Origin: PALSA-1296 sp037143335
GTDB lineage: Bacteria > Bacteroidota > Ignavibacteria > Palsa-1295
NCBI GenBank assembly: GCA_037143335.1
Contig: JBAWZA010000016.1
Location: 14,889 to 78,888 of the forward strand
DNA: 64,000 bases
Direction: 5' to 3'
The position numbers and the translations under genes were made by a program. The notes below the pieces were generated by a model. That model was given only the letters and a program-made list of their open reading frames with translations, was not told the origin of the DNA and made no database searches. This document shows, in pieces, positions 16,779 through 26,397 of the stretch (its first letter is position 1; each line of letters opens with the position of its first letter).

Positions 16779-17426
16779 ATGTCAAAATCAAATTCGTTTC
16801 TTAAACTTGCCTTCATAGTGGCAGTTTTCTTCAGTGTGCGTTTCTCAGATGTCAGTGCGCAATCTTGCCCAACGAGTATAGCCCCAACAAATATTTCATG
16901 GATTGGACCAAATTTTGGTTCGGTGCAAATACCGGGAACAAACTGTTGGATTGATTTTCATTCCTGCTATCAAACAGTTAATTCAGTTACGGAATATTAC
17001 ATTTCTGATTGGGGCCCAAACCCAACTAATTGGGGGAGTGAGTGTTCAAGTATTAACTGGGCGGATATGTTGAATATCGTGAGAAAAAAGCTCTTTAAAG
17101 GGACTGGTAAACCACCTTGCTCTGGTTCTGGTAGCGGTACTCAAACCGTTCGAATTTTCAGCGGTACATGCTTAAGTTTTACAAGTGGCTCTTACCCGAC
17201 AGCATTTTCATGTGCTGGTGAACAATTCTGCAAGACAGAGTGTACACTTTGTGATGCGGGTGGTGGGAATACTACTGAGAGCAATTGTAGTACATCTGTG
17301 GTAGGCTCTTCAAATAGCTGTTCAACGCTAACAGATTTTAGTAGTCTTAACTTTGGTGCAGTGTTGAACAACACATGGGGCTATTCTTATAGCACCTGCT
17401 ACTTTGTTGATTGTACAAACTATTAA
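16779..17426 (+). CDS. Cys-rich secreted protein between BNR paralogues
   Basis: A 215-residue secreted protein of unknown family. ATG 16779 is chosen because it directly precedes a signal peptide (MSKSNSFLKLAFIVAVFF..., cleavage after DVSAQ); the frame is open back to 16554, but that extension has no coding character. The mature chain holds about 17 cysteines, most in its second half, with spacings such as CKTECTLC, and is rich in Ser, Thr, Gly, Asn and Trp. It has no T9SS tail or lipobox. The many cysteines suggest a disulfide-stabilised extracellular domain. It stops eight bases before the start of paralogue B, so it lies exactly between the two duplicated genes. Confidence 0.7.
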   Translation: MSKSNSFLKLAFIVAVFFSVRFSDVSAQSCPTSIAPTNISWIGPNFGSVQIPGTNCWIDFHSCYQTVNSVTEYYISDWGPNPTNWGSECSSINWADMLNIVRKKLFKGTGKPPCSGSGSGTQTVRIFSGTCLSFTSGSYPTAFSCAGEQFCKTECTLCDAGGGNTTESNCSTSVVGSSNSCSTLTDFSSLNFGAVLNNTWGYSYSTCYFVDCTNY

Positions 17427-17433
17427 CATTCAG

Positions 17434-18822
17434 ATGCGACTGCTAAAGTGTATTGTTATGCTTCAGCTCCTGGTACTGGTATCAGGAGCTGAAGCACAAT
17501 TTTATTGGCCTGTTACATTCGACTCAAGATGGATAACTGATACTCATGTTGATTCCACCATTTGCTTTACTTCCGTATCTTGTAATGGCAATAATTGCAC
17601 TGCCGCTGCGGTAATTAACTTTGATCCAGATAACCCCAGCATAAGTAATGAAAGAATTGCTTTATATAGAAGTAGTGATGGTGGGATAAGTTGGCATGAA
17701 CAACCGCAAAATTTGAAATTTACACTTACAACTATATCAGATGGATTATTAAAGATTCAGCAGATAGATTCACTTAATGTTGTTGCGATAGGGGATACAA
17801 ATGTATTCGTTCGTACGTCTGACGGTGGAAGTACATGGGAACTTCAAATCATAGAAGGATCACGGCAAATGAATGACATTCATTTCTCCAATCCAAATGA
17901 AGGCGTCATTTCAACGTATGGTTCAATCTATCAACTTCGTAGTACATCAGATGGAGGCAAACACTGGGTAGAAGCTCCCTTCGGAGGGCTTTATAATGCT
18001 CAAGCACATTCCTACGGGAACGGAAAATTCCGATGGTTTAAACATCCATTCGGTCCTTTTTATTCAACTTCAGACAATTTTAAGACTATTGATTCTACAG
18101 CAATGATTGTTGATTCATTACGTGATTCACTGTGGAGTCATCGTCTCAATACAAAGTGTACATTTGGAAATGGAGATACCATACTTACTTATGGCAGGTA
18201 TTGGGTTACTGATTGGTGGGCTGGTAATGGTACGATGCAGCGCTCTGTAGATGGGGGAAAAAGCTGGGAGGAGCCTATTACCTTTCCAATAGATAGAATT
18301 ACTCAGATAGATTATACTACTCCACTTGATAGAGATACTATATTTGCGGGTGGTCTCTATTCAAACAATTACTTTCTTCTCAGCACTGACAAAGGGAGAA
18401 GTTGGACTGCAGATACGATCCTCACGAACACCGATTTCCCACCGCACCCTTGTTTTGGATTAGCGATGCCAGCTGATGGCCATCCCCTTGCAATTTGGTC
18501 AGCCATACAATATGTCAGCAGGTCAAGTTTAACGAAAGAATCATCTTCCAAGTTGGGATTAATCGGTTATCCTGCAAAGATTGCTTACTATACGAGTATC
18601 TACCCAAATCCTGCAACGAATATGGTGACGATCGAATCAATAGCAGAATCATACCCAATGATGATCGTGGATATGCTCGGAAGAATAGTCTATCAATCCA
18701 CCATTCCGAACGAGAAAATGCAGATTAATACATCACACTTCCCGAGCGGGATCTATAACGTGATTATCAATTTCAAAGGCACAAATTTTTCAGCAGGAAA
18801 ATTCATCATCTTAGGACATTGA
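17434..18822 (+). CDS. Secreted BNR/T9SS protein, tandem copy B
   Basis: A 462-residue paralogue of copy A, collinear along its whole length with no gaps that I can see. The signal peptide MRLLKCIVMLQLLVLVSG ends AEAQ. BNR repeats are SSDGGISW, TSDGGSTW, TSDGGKHW, SVDGGKSW and STDKGRSW, and the T9SS tail is identical to that of copy A. Homology at DNA level begins about ten bases before the start codon (GTACAAA, then ATTAACATTCAG), so the duplicated block carries part of the 5' leader. Just after its stop lies a 104-bp inverted-repeat element that copy A lacks. Function unknown; likely a surface or released propeller protein exported through T9SS. Confidence 0.87.
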   Translation: MRLLKCIVMLQLLVLVSGAEAQFYWPVTFDSRWITDTHVDSTICFTSVSCNGNNCTAAAVINFDPDNPSISNERIALYRSSDGGISWHEQPQNLKFTLTTISDGLLKIQQIDSLNVVAIGDTNVFVRTSDGGSTWELQIIEGSRQMNDIHFSNPNEGVISTYGSIYQLRSTSDGGKHWVEAPFGGLYNAQAHSYGNGKFRWFKHPFGPFYSTSDNFKTIDSTAMIVDSLRDSLWSHRLNTKCTFGNGDTILTYGRYWVTDWWAGNGTMQRSVDGGKSWEEPITFPIDRITQIDYTTPLDRDTIFAGGLYSNNYFLLSTDKGRSWTADTILTNTDFPPHPCFGLAMPADGHPLAIWSAIQYVSRSSLTKESSSKLGLIGYPAKIAYYTSIYPNPATNMVTIESIAESYPMMIVDMLGRIVYQSTIPNEKMQINTSHFPSGIYNVIINFKGTNFSAGKFIILGH

Positions 18823-18826
18823 GGAA

Positions 18827-18930
18827 TTGTCATTCCCTTGGGAGGCGGAAATCCACGAGGAGGTTACAATAAACCGGATGGATTCCCGCCCCCGATCGAG
18901 TCGAGGGCAGGCACTTCGCGGGAATGACAA
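18827..18930. mobile_element. 104-bp MITE/REP-like inverted-repeat element
   Basis: Perfect 11-bp terminal inverted repeats, TTGTCATTCCC (18827-18837) and GGGAATGACAA (18920-18930), enclose a second nested inverted repeat, GGCGGAAATCCA (18844-18855) against TGGATTCCCGCC (18879-18890; 11 of 12 match). The element starts four bases after the stop codon of copy B. It has no coding capacity; an open frame across it only yields the repeat-type peptide DSRPRSSRGQALRGNDK. It fits the class of short non-autonomous palindromic repeats spread by transposases in trans. Confidence 0.65.
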
Positions 18931-18971
18931 AAAGGCGTTTCGAGTATCGCGAGAACGGATGCTTAAGCTGT

Positions 18972-21125
18972 TCAAAACTTTACAACTTCACCCGTCGACA
19001 GGGATTCATGAATAGCGAAGGTGACAAGCGTCGTCGCTAAGATGGAATCAATAGGAATTGGTGAGCCTGTTCCGGATTTTATTCCCTTGATGAATGCTTC
19101 GACTTCTTCCTTATGTCCCTTGCCTTGACCAGAAATAATTTTAGGTTTACCTGAGCCAGACCACAGTTCAAGCTCGGTAAAATTTTTCATGATTGCGCTT
19201 TTCCCGCCAGCAAAGACTTGTATTTCTTCTTTCGGAAGTTGTCTATCACCGTTTGCAATGTAGAGAATTGTTGCAACGGAGCCGTTATCATAATTTATGG
19301 TGATGGAAATATTATCTTTATCAATCATATCCGAACGACCTGAATCGAGCGATGAAGCATGTACACTTTTCGGAAGTGCATCGCCGCAAAGATATGCCGC
19401 TGTATCAATGAAATGACAAACCTCACCAATAATTCTACCACCACCGATCTCGGGATCCTGCGTCCAATCGGATGCCTTCACCGGTCCGGCATTAACTCGA
19501 TAAAAAATAAGCTTCGGTTGATTTGGCTCGCCAAAAAAATCTTTTGTCTTTGTCACAAGTGGAGCAAATCTTCTGTTGAACCCTACCATCAGAGAGGTGC
19601 TTCCATCAGCAGCTTGAGCGATGCGAGCAGTCTCCTCAGCGTTGAGCGCAAGTGGCTTTTCACAAAATACATGCTTGCGTGCACGTAATGATTTTAGAAT
19701 GAGATCGGCATGAAGATTATGTCTTGTTGCAATGAAGATTGTATTCACATCCGATGAAGCGATCACTTCATCATAGTTGGTTGTAGAAGATGTAAATCCA
19801 AATTTTCTCTGCGCATCTTGTGAACTTGCTCCTGATTCATTGGCAACAATAACAAGCTCAGCATGCTCTTTAAGAGTCGGCAATAAAAATCCCTGCGCAA
19901 AATTCCCTGCACCGATAAATCCAACCTTCGGAGATTGTGCAGTAGTAGATTGAGAATCTTTTCCTAATTCGTAATTCGTAATTCGTAATTGCTCACCGCT
20001 TGTCGGGTAAGTCAATACTATTCCTAAATACCGTTCTTTCAATTCGCCAGCAATCAGGTTATAGGCTGTCTGCGCTTCAGTGATAGGATATGTATGCGTA
20101 GTGATTTGCGAGGGGATTACTTTTCGTTCGGCAACAAGTCGCACAAATTCTTGCATGTTGCGTCGCTCTGTCCATCGGACATAACCTATTGGATAATCTA
20201 TTCCTCGTTCTTCGTAATCGGATTCGTATCTACCTGGGCCGTACGAGCGGGAGAATCTGAAATCTAATTCTTTCAGATAAAACGGATCGCGCGGAATGTC
20301 CATTGATGTAACCCCGACCATCACAACCTTCCCGCGGTCGCGAGCGATTTTTGCTGATAGCTCAACTGGATCATTCGAGTTCGCAGCGGCAGTGATAATG
20401 ACGGAATCTACTCCGAATCCGTGCGTGATTTGTTTGATCGCTTCGAGTAAATTTTCGGATTGACGGTTAAATGCAATCGCTGTGCCTTGAGTATTTGCAA
20501 GATGGACGTTGTTGGCATCGAGATCAATTCCGATAACGACGCAACCTGCGGCTTTCGCAATCGCACACGTCAGCTGTCCAACAAGACCTAAGCCGATAAC
20601 TGCGACATACTCACCGAGTTTCAACTCTGCTTGACGCACACCTTGCATTGCAATTGCACCGAGCGTTGTATAACATGCCTCTTCGTAAGTTACCGAGTCA
20701 GGAATTTTTACGCACAGATTTTTCAGCACGCTTACGACTTCAGCGTGATTTGCTCCTTGTCCTCCACATGCAACTCTGTCACCTGGTTTAATATCATCAA
20801 CATCATCGCTGACGGCGATGACTTCCCCAGCACATGAGTATCCCATTGCCTTCGGCGTGTCGAGCTTGTTCATGATTCTGTGGTAGGTCTTCCAGAATCC
20901 TTGCTGTTTAATTTCTGCAATAACTTTTTTTACATCATCTGGTCGGCTCTTTGCTTTTTCCAAGAGCGATGCGCGCGCAAGCTCGACGGACATTTTTTCC
21001 GTACCAGCAGAAATGAGACTTGCGTAGTTACGTACGATCACACCCGAACGGCGCGGAGCATTCGGTGCATCAACATCGCGGATGGTAATTGCGCCGGAGC
21101 GCATGGATTGTAAGAGTTGCTTCAA
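18972..21125 (-). CDS. Fused zinc-type dehydrogenase / Gfo-Idh-MocA oxidoreductase
   Basis: A 717-residue two-domain enzyme of the family called bi-domain-containing oxidoreductase. Residues ~1-370 form an MDR-type alcohol dehydrogenase: RNYASLISAGTEKM, GYSCAGEVIAVSDDV, GDRVACGG and the nucleotide-binding VAVIGLGLVGQLTCA. Residues ~395-717 form a Gfo/Idh/MocA dehydrogenase: KVGFIGAGNFAQG, then HVFCEKPLALN with the conserved EKP. Such fusions are usually found near surface-polysaccharide genes and are thought to act on sugar intermediates; here no polysaccharide genes adjoin. The linker (residues ~379-386, RITNYELG) is encoded by a 7-bp tandem repeat, apparently non-coding DNA that entered the frame. 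Substrate unknown; cofactor NAD(P) by motif. Confidence 0.88.
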   Translation of the reverse strand: MKQLLQSMRSGAITIRDVDAPNAPRRSGVIVRNYASLISAGTEKMSVELARASLLEKAKSRPDDVKKVIAEIKQQGFWKTYHRIMNKLDTPKAMGYSCAGEVIAVSDDVDDIKPGDRVACGGQGANHAEVVSVLKNLCVKIPDSVTYEEACYTTLGAIAMQGVRQAELKLGEYVAVIGLGLVGQLTCAIAKAAGCVVIGIDLDANNVHLANTQGTAIAFNRQSENLLEAIKQITHGFGVDSVIITAAANSNDPVELSAKIARDRGKVVMVGVTSMDIPRDPFYLKELDFRFSRSYGPGRYESDYEERGIDYPIGYVRWTERRNMQEFVRLVAERKVIPSQITTHTYPITEAQTAYNLIAGELKERYLGIVLTYPTSGEQLRITNYELGKDSQSTTAQSPKVGFIGAGNFAQGFLLPTLKEHAELVIVANESGASSQDAQRKFGFTSSTTNYDEVIASSDVNTIFIATRHNLHADLILKSLRARKHVFCEKPLALNAEETARIAQAADGSTSLMVGFNRRFAPLVTKTKDFFGEPNQPKLIFYRVNAGPVKASDWTQDPEIGGGRIIGEVCHFIDTAAYLCGDALPKSVHASSLDSGRSDMIDKDNISITINYDNGSVATILYIANGDRQLPKEEIQVFAGGKSAIMKNFTELELWSGSGKPKIISGQGKGHKEEVEAFIKGIKSGTGSPIPIDSILATTLVTFAIHESLSTGEVVKF
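19966..19990. repeat. AATTCGT heptamer repeat inside coding linker
   Basis: Three perfect AATTCGT units plus AATT. Read on the minus strand it encodes RITNYEL-type residues in the interdomain linker of the fused oxidoreductase. The same unit occurs, extragenic, at 7474-7491. Confidence 0.75.
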
Positions 21126-21419
21126 AGTGATTATTGAATTCGTAGAATCAATTCCGATCTTAGAATAGATTTCCTCACTACGTATAATCTAACTATATAC
21201 GAGTGGGTTCCTCTAAGTTACAAACCCAGTGTGTGACTTGAACCCTAGGCTGTATTGGTAGACCTGAGCTTGTTGAATGACGAACCTTAATTCATCGCAT
21301 ATACGAAGTTTAGTTGAACGGGAATATGCAAGTAATGGGTTACTGAATCACCGGACGAAGTGAAGTAACTGTTTATTAGAATTGTTGTTTTACTTGTCAC
21401 TTGATTTAGAAACATAACC
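21126..21419. other. Divergent promoter region, oxidoreductase and catalase
   Basis: A 294-base divergent gap. It holds a weak inverted repeat TGGGTT/AACCCA (around 21205-21227) and another, GTTACT/AGTAAC (around 21338-21370). Neither is a recognisable OxyR or PerR site. A tRNA-like GGTTCAAGTC on the minus strand near 21235 lacks a paired T-stem and was rejected. Confidence 0.35.
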
Positions 21420-22928
<1,509 letters not shown>

Positions 22929-22951
22929 ATCACGCAGAGCATTATCTTAAG

Positions 22952-22986
22952 AACGCCGAGTCACGATGGGACTCGGCGTTTTTTTG
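22952..22986 (+). terminator. Strong intrinsic terminator after catalase gene
   Basis: AACGCCGAGTC (22952-22962), loop ACGATGG, GACTCGGCGTT (22970-22980), then a T-run. An 11-bp perfect stem. With A-rich flanks absent on the left, it acts mainly on the + strand. Confidence 0.92.
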
Positions 22987-23000
22987 TTTTAGCGAATCGC

Positions 23001-23456
23001 TTAATGCTTGATCGTTACCTTCTTCGTTGTGCTGTCAAATGTCGTACCAAAGGTACTGAGATTTGTAGAAGCAGGACCTTTTGTCACATTCCCCGATAAA
23101 TCAAACCGCGAATCATGGCAGGTGCAGATAATGGTTGTACCTGATTGCTGCATACTATTACCCGTACATGAAGCGTGAGTACAGACCATCAGTATCGTGA
23201 TGTAACTTGTAGCGCTCTGCCTGACAATTAATATATCATGTCCATCAGGCGTGGAGGATCGGAGAGCTTGGTTATTTGCCGCGAGCGATGATACGTCAAC
23301 GGTGATGTTAAAAGCTGTGACCGATGAGCCTGGGTCAGTAGGGGAGGTGGAACAGCTATTAATGATGGGTGCTATAAATCCAACAACGGCTACGCCTGCC
23401 AAACCTTGGCCGCACATTTTGAGGAAATCTCTTCTGGACTGGGTTAATTCATTCAT
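23001..23456 (-). CDS. Tat-exported Rieske [2Fe-2S] protein
   Basis: A 151-residue Rieske iron-sulfur protein exported folded by the Tat pathway: SRRDFLK at residues 7-13, then a hydrophobic segment ending near ISNSCS-like INSC, where Cys35 could also be a lipid anchor. The cluster site is complete: CTHASC (Cys92, His94, Cys97) and CTCHDSRF (Cys111, Cys113, His114). Cys92/His94/Cys111/His114 would bind the cluster, and Cys97-Cys113 would form the usual disulfide. It is too short for a full cytochrome bc1 Rieske subunit and has no cytochrome b neighbour, so it is probably a stand-alone periplasmic electron carrier or a small-complex subunit. Confidence 0.9.
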   Translation of the reverse strand: MNELTQSRRDFLKMCGQGLAGVAVVGFIAPIINSCSTSPTDPGSSVTAFNITVDVSSLAANNQALRSSTPDGHDILIVRQSATSYITILMVCTHASCTGNSMQQSGTTIICTCHDSRFDLSGNVTKGPASTNLSTFGTTFDSTTKKVTIKH

Positions 23457-23549
23457 AAATAATCAATTCCTAAATAATTTGTGTACTCATGTATGACACC
23501 TCTGGAAGGGTAGTTGTTTCGGGAGGCGAAGGTGAAAAAGAATTCATGG

Positions 23550-23580
23550 AAAAAAAAACCTCGGAACGTGAGTTCCGAGG
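23550..23580 (-). terminator. Intrinsic terminator for lipoprotein gene 23608-23835
   Basis: CCTCGGAAC (23559-23567), loop GTGA, GTTCCGAGG (23572-23580). Read on the minus strand the stem is followed by a run of eight U from the A-run at 23551-23558. A 9-bp perfect stem. Confidence 0.92.
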
Positions 23581-23607
23581 CATTCTAACAAAGTTAGTCG
23601 AACGAAA

Positions 23608-23835
23608 TTACTTCTTTTTCATTTCGTCTTTCTTCATCTCAGGAGCCTTAGCATCTGGTGCCTTCTTGCTGGTATCAGCAGGAGCAGCAGCAGGAGCAGC
23701 AGGAGCTGGAGCAGCAGGAGCCGGTGTCATCATCGAATCCGCCGGTTTTGCCTCTTCAGCCTTTTTGCCGCAAGCGATTGTCCCTAAAGACATTGCTGAG
23801 AATGCAGCAAGCATTAATACATTACGAAGCCTCAT
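23608..23835 (-). CDS. Small Ala/Pro/Lys-rich lipoprotein
   Basis: A 75-residue predicted lipoprotein. The leader ends SLGTIAC, so Cys22 is the likely lipidated residue. The mature part is low-complexity: an acidic KKAEEAKPADS start, a run of APA repeats (residues ~38-53), and a strongly basic tail ending KKDEMKKK. Such short, unstructured, charged lipoproteins are often abundant spacers between the outer membrane and peptidoglycan or anionic polymers. Its own strong terminator and isolated position suggest a highly expressed single gene. No named family is recognised. Confidence 0.75.
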   Translation of the reverse strand: MRLRNVLMLAAFSAMSLGTIACGKKAEEAKPADSMMTPAPAAPAPAAPAAAPADTSKKAPDAKAPEMKKDEMKKK

Positions 23836-24106
23836 TGTAATTACCTCTTAGTTAAGTGAATAATGAAAAAACAGCCATACCTACTTCCCCGTCCAAAAGC
23901 ACATTTTCAGAGCGGTTGGCAAGCATAACTTCTGATTTAAATAAACAACCTGATTGCAAATATACGAAAATTTTGACGCCATAATACAAAAATCACTTTA
24001 AAAGCGTTTCACCAAAATGTACCGCCACCCGAATCTGCCAAGAAGTCCCGCAGAATACCGCCTCGGATTGAACTCTCCGGTACGTGTACGGCGTTGTCAT
24101 TCCTCA

Positions 24107-25555
24107 ATGCCATTACAGATTTACAACACCCTCCACCGCCAAAAGGAGGAATTCATTCCACTCGACCCCAATCGTGTAGGCATGTATGTTTGCGGTCCGA
24201 CCGTTTATTCGGATACGCATATCGGCCATGCCAAGAGCTATATCAGCTTTGATGTCGTTCGTCGCTACCTCATGTTTTTGGGATACCCTCTTACTTATGT
24301 CCAGAACATTACCGACGTCGGCCACCTGACAGATGACGCCGACGAGGGGGAGGATAAGCTCATCAAGAAAAGCTCGGCTGTGAAGCAACACCCGATGCAA
24401 ATCGCAGAAACCTATACCCGCAGATTCTACGAGGACTTGGCGAGGTTGAATGTCCTGCCCCCTGACATAGCCCCGCGAGCCTCTGGTCATATCATTGAGC
24501 AAATCGAGATTATTAAGGACTTACTTGCCAAAGGATTCGCCTATGAAGTCGGGGGCAGTGTGTATTTCGATGTAACCAAAGACCCGGATTACGGCAAGCT
24601 CTCGGGTAGGAAAACCGAAGACCAGGAAGGGCAAGGACGGGTTGAGTCGCGGAGCGAGAAGCGGCATCCGAATGACTTTGCCCTCTGGAAAAATGCCGAG
24701 AAGGGGCATATCCTCCGCTGGCCATCGCCGTGGGGTGATGGATTCCCAGGGTGGCATATTGAGTGTTCAGCAATGAGTATGAAGTATCTCGGGGAAACAT
24801 TCGATATTCATGGCGGTGGCTTAGAAAACCAATTCCCCCACCACGAATGCGAAATCGCCCAGTCGGAGTCATCCACCGGCAAACCATTTGCTACCTATTG
24901 GATGCACAATAACATGGTAACGGTGGACGGAGTAAAGATGGGGAAATCACTCGGGAATTCCAGTTACCTCCGTGATCTCTTCGAGCTTTATGACCCAATG
25001 ACTCTGAGGTTCTATATCTTGCAGTCGCACTATCGGGGTACGACGGAGTTTAAGGAAGATGCCATCGAAGGTACGGCAGTCGGATACAGAAGACTGGTGG
25101 AAGGTTATGAGCGTCTGAAAAAAGGAGTCGGCAACCCACCTCGTCGCCCACTGACTCAGGCTGACCAAGAACATCCACTCTATATATCGTTTGTTGAGGC
25201 TATGAACGATGATTTCAATACCTCGAAGGCACTTGCAGTGCTCTTCGGGCTTGACAAGTGGCTCATTACTGTAGCTCGCTGGGAGACTGAAGCTGAGCAA
25301 GTTTACCAAATTTGGACAGCATTAGCTGATGACGTACTCGGAATCCTACCGATATCGGACTCCGGTAATCGGTCATCAGACTCCGACTCAGCAACCATTG
25401 CGCTGGGAAACCTTGTCCAGAGAAAAATTGAAGAGCGCAAGGAAGCCCGCCTCCGGAAGGACTTTGCAGCAGGGGATGCAATCCGCGATGAATTAGCCAC
25501 TGCTGGGATAATCCTTGAGGATTCTAAATCTGGGACGACGTGGAGCTTGAGTTAA
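24107..25555 (+). CDS. cysS: Cysteine--tRNA ligase
   Basis: Charges tRNA-Cys with cysteine, using ATP. ATG 24107 gives a 482-residue protein starting MPLQIYNTL, typical of CysRS; the frame extends to 24017, but the extra 30 residues are not family-like. Zinc ligand Cys29 lies in MYVCGPTVYSDTHIGHAKSY, which also contains the HIGH motif (38-41). Further zinc-site residues are in WHIECSAMS and FPHHECEIAQSE. The KMSKS loop is KMGKSLGNS (~276-284). The C-terminal part carries the DALR-like helical domain and the basic tail typical of the family. Neighbours are unrelated, and it appears monocistronic. The start choice matters little to the identification. Confidence 0.97.
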   Translation: MPLQIYNTLHRQKEEFIPLDPNRVGMYVCGPTVYSDTHIGHAKSYISFDVVRRYLMFLGYPLTYVQNITDVGHLTDDADEGEDKLIKKSSAVKQHPMQIAETYTRRFYEDLARLNVLPPDIAPRASGHIIEQIEIIKDLLAKGFAYEVGGSVYFDVTKDPDYGKLSGRKTEDQEGQGRVESRSEKRHPNDFALWKNAEKGHILRWPSPWGDGFPGWHIECSAMSMKYLGETFDIHGGGLENQFPHHECEIAQSESSTGKPFATYWMHNNMVTVDGVKMGKSLGNSSYLRDLFELYDPMTLRFYILQSHYRGTTEFKEDAIEGTAVGYRRLVEGYERLKKGVGNPPRRPLTQADQEHPLYISFVEAMNDDFNTSKALAVLFGLDKWLITVARWETEAEQVYQIWTALADDVLGILPISDSGNRSSDSDSATIALGNLVQRKIEERKEARLRKDFAAGDAIRDELATAGIILEDSKSGTTWSLS

Positions 25556-25621
25556 GCTACCCCTGAGCCTGATGGATACTTAGTGCGATGTCATACATTT
25601 AGGGCATTTTTGGTGAAATTA

Positions 25622-25654
25622 GGGAAACTTTTTAGACCGAATTCGTATTTATTG
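25622..25654 (+). promoter_or_regulatory. Promoter-like block GGGAAA...TTCGTATTTATTG
   Basis: GGGAAA followed by TTCGTATTTATTG lies ~55 bases before the ompH gene. Similar arrangements precede the two giant T9SS genes at ~30091 and ~48322. It may be a shared promoter type for envelope genes; spacing differs here, so confidence is low. Confidence 0.3.
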
Positions 25655-25709
25655 TTACCGTTTTTAAAACAGTAGTATTTTTTAACCCATTTTTAAAGGA
25701 ATTCAACAC

Positions 25710-26240
25710 ATGGTTTCAAGAATGAAACTCACCATCTTAAGCGTCGCTGTATTCGGCTTCGTTTTAGCTTTTTCAACAAATTCGTTCGCTCAGAAGATTG
25801 GCGTCGTTGACGGTACTAAGGTTCTAAGCGGATTTAGCGAGTTCACAGCTGCGCAGGCTAAGATCCAAGGGATCTACAAACTCTGGCAGGATACCGCTCT
25901 CACGATGCAAAAAAACTTGAAGGAAAAGTTTGATAACTATTCCAAAATCAAGGAGACGATGTCGAAGGAAGCTTTGGCAAAAGCTGATGAAGAGTTGCAA
26001 AAGCTCAATACGGAGATCACAAAGTATAACGATGCAAAGACCAACCAACAGACTGGTGAAATCGTAAAGCTTCAGAATGATCTCATAACTCCAGTCCGCG
26101 AAAAGGCAACTGCAGCGGTAGGAACTGTTGCTAAAAAGAGGAAGCTCGATCTTATCTTCGAAAAGTCTCAGACAAGCTATTATGCTGAAGGAACAATTGT
26201 TGATATCACCGATGATGTCATCGCAGCGCTGAAGAAATAA
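25710..26240 (+). CDS. Skp/OmpH-type periplasmic chaperone, copy 1
   Basis: A 176-residue periplasmic protein of the OmpH/Skp family, which holds unfolded outer-membrane proteins on their way to the BAM complex. Residues 1-28 are a signal peptide ending SFAQ. The family start KIGVVDGTKVLSGFSEF follows, then a long helical coiled-coil region (~50-125) rich in Lys/Glu, and a closing beta strand LDLIFEKSQTSYYAEG with a DITDDVIAALKK tail. AAAGGA sits nine bases before the ATG. It has its own terminator and is followed by a second, diverged copy. This is the usual Bacteroidota arrangement of OmpH genes near lipid A genes. Confidence 0.9.
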   Translation: MVSRMKLTILSVAVFGFVLAFSTNSFAQKIGVVDGTKVLSGFSEFTAAQAKIQGIYKLWQDTALTMQKNLKEKFDNYSKIKETMSKEALAKADEELQKLNTEITKYNDAKTNQQTGEIVKLQNDLITPVREKATAAVGTVAKKRKLDLIFEKSQTSYYAEGTIVDITDDVIAALKK

Positions 26241-26285
26241 TCAGTGTAGTTTTTCGTCCCTGTTCACTTTTGGGGCACAATTTGT

Positions 26286-26324
26286 AAGCGCGTTTGCTTT
26301 AGTATAGGCAGACGCGCTTTTTCT
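26286..26324 (+). terminator. Intrinsic terminator between the two ompH genes
   Basis: AAGCGCGTTTGC (26286-26297) pairs with GCAGACGCGCTT (26308-26319) at 11 of 12 positions plus one G-U pair, then TTTTCTTT. It separates ompH copy 1 from copy 2. Confidence 0.85.
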
Positions 26325-26397
26325 TTCATTAAAATGTTTCTGCACTGATACACTTTATGATTGCCCGGGCTAACCAGAGATTCAAGATTTCTTCCAA

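Noticed and set aside
18827..19015. 62-residue frame over the inverted-repeat element
   Set aside because: Its translation (DSRPRSSRGQALRGNDK-type) is the typical product of a palindromic repeat, not a protein.
21180..21260. tRNA-like GGTTCAAGTC on the minus strand
   Set aside because: The flanking bases cannot form a T-stem, and no acceptor or anticodon arm is found at the right distance.
24017..24106. N-terminal extension of cysS
   Set aside because: The 30 extra residues do not resemble CysRS, and ATG 24107 matches the family start.
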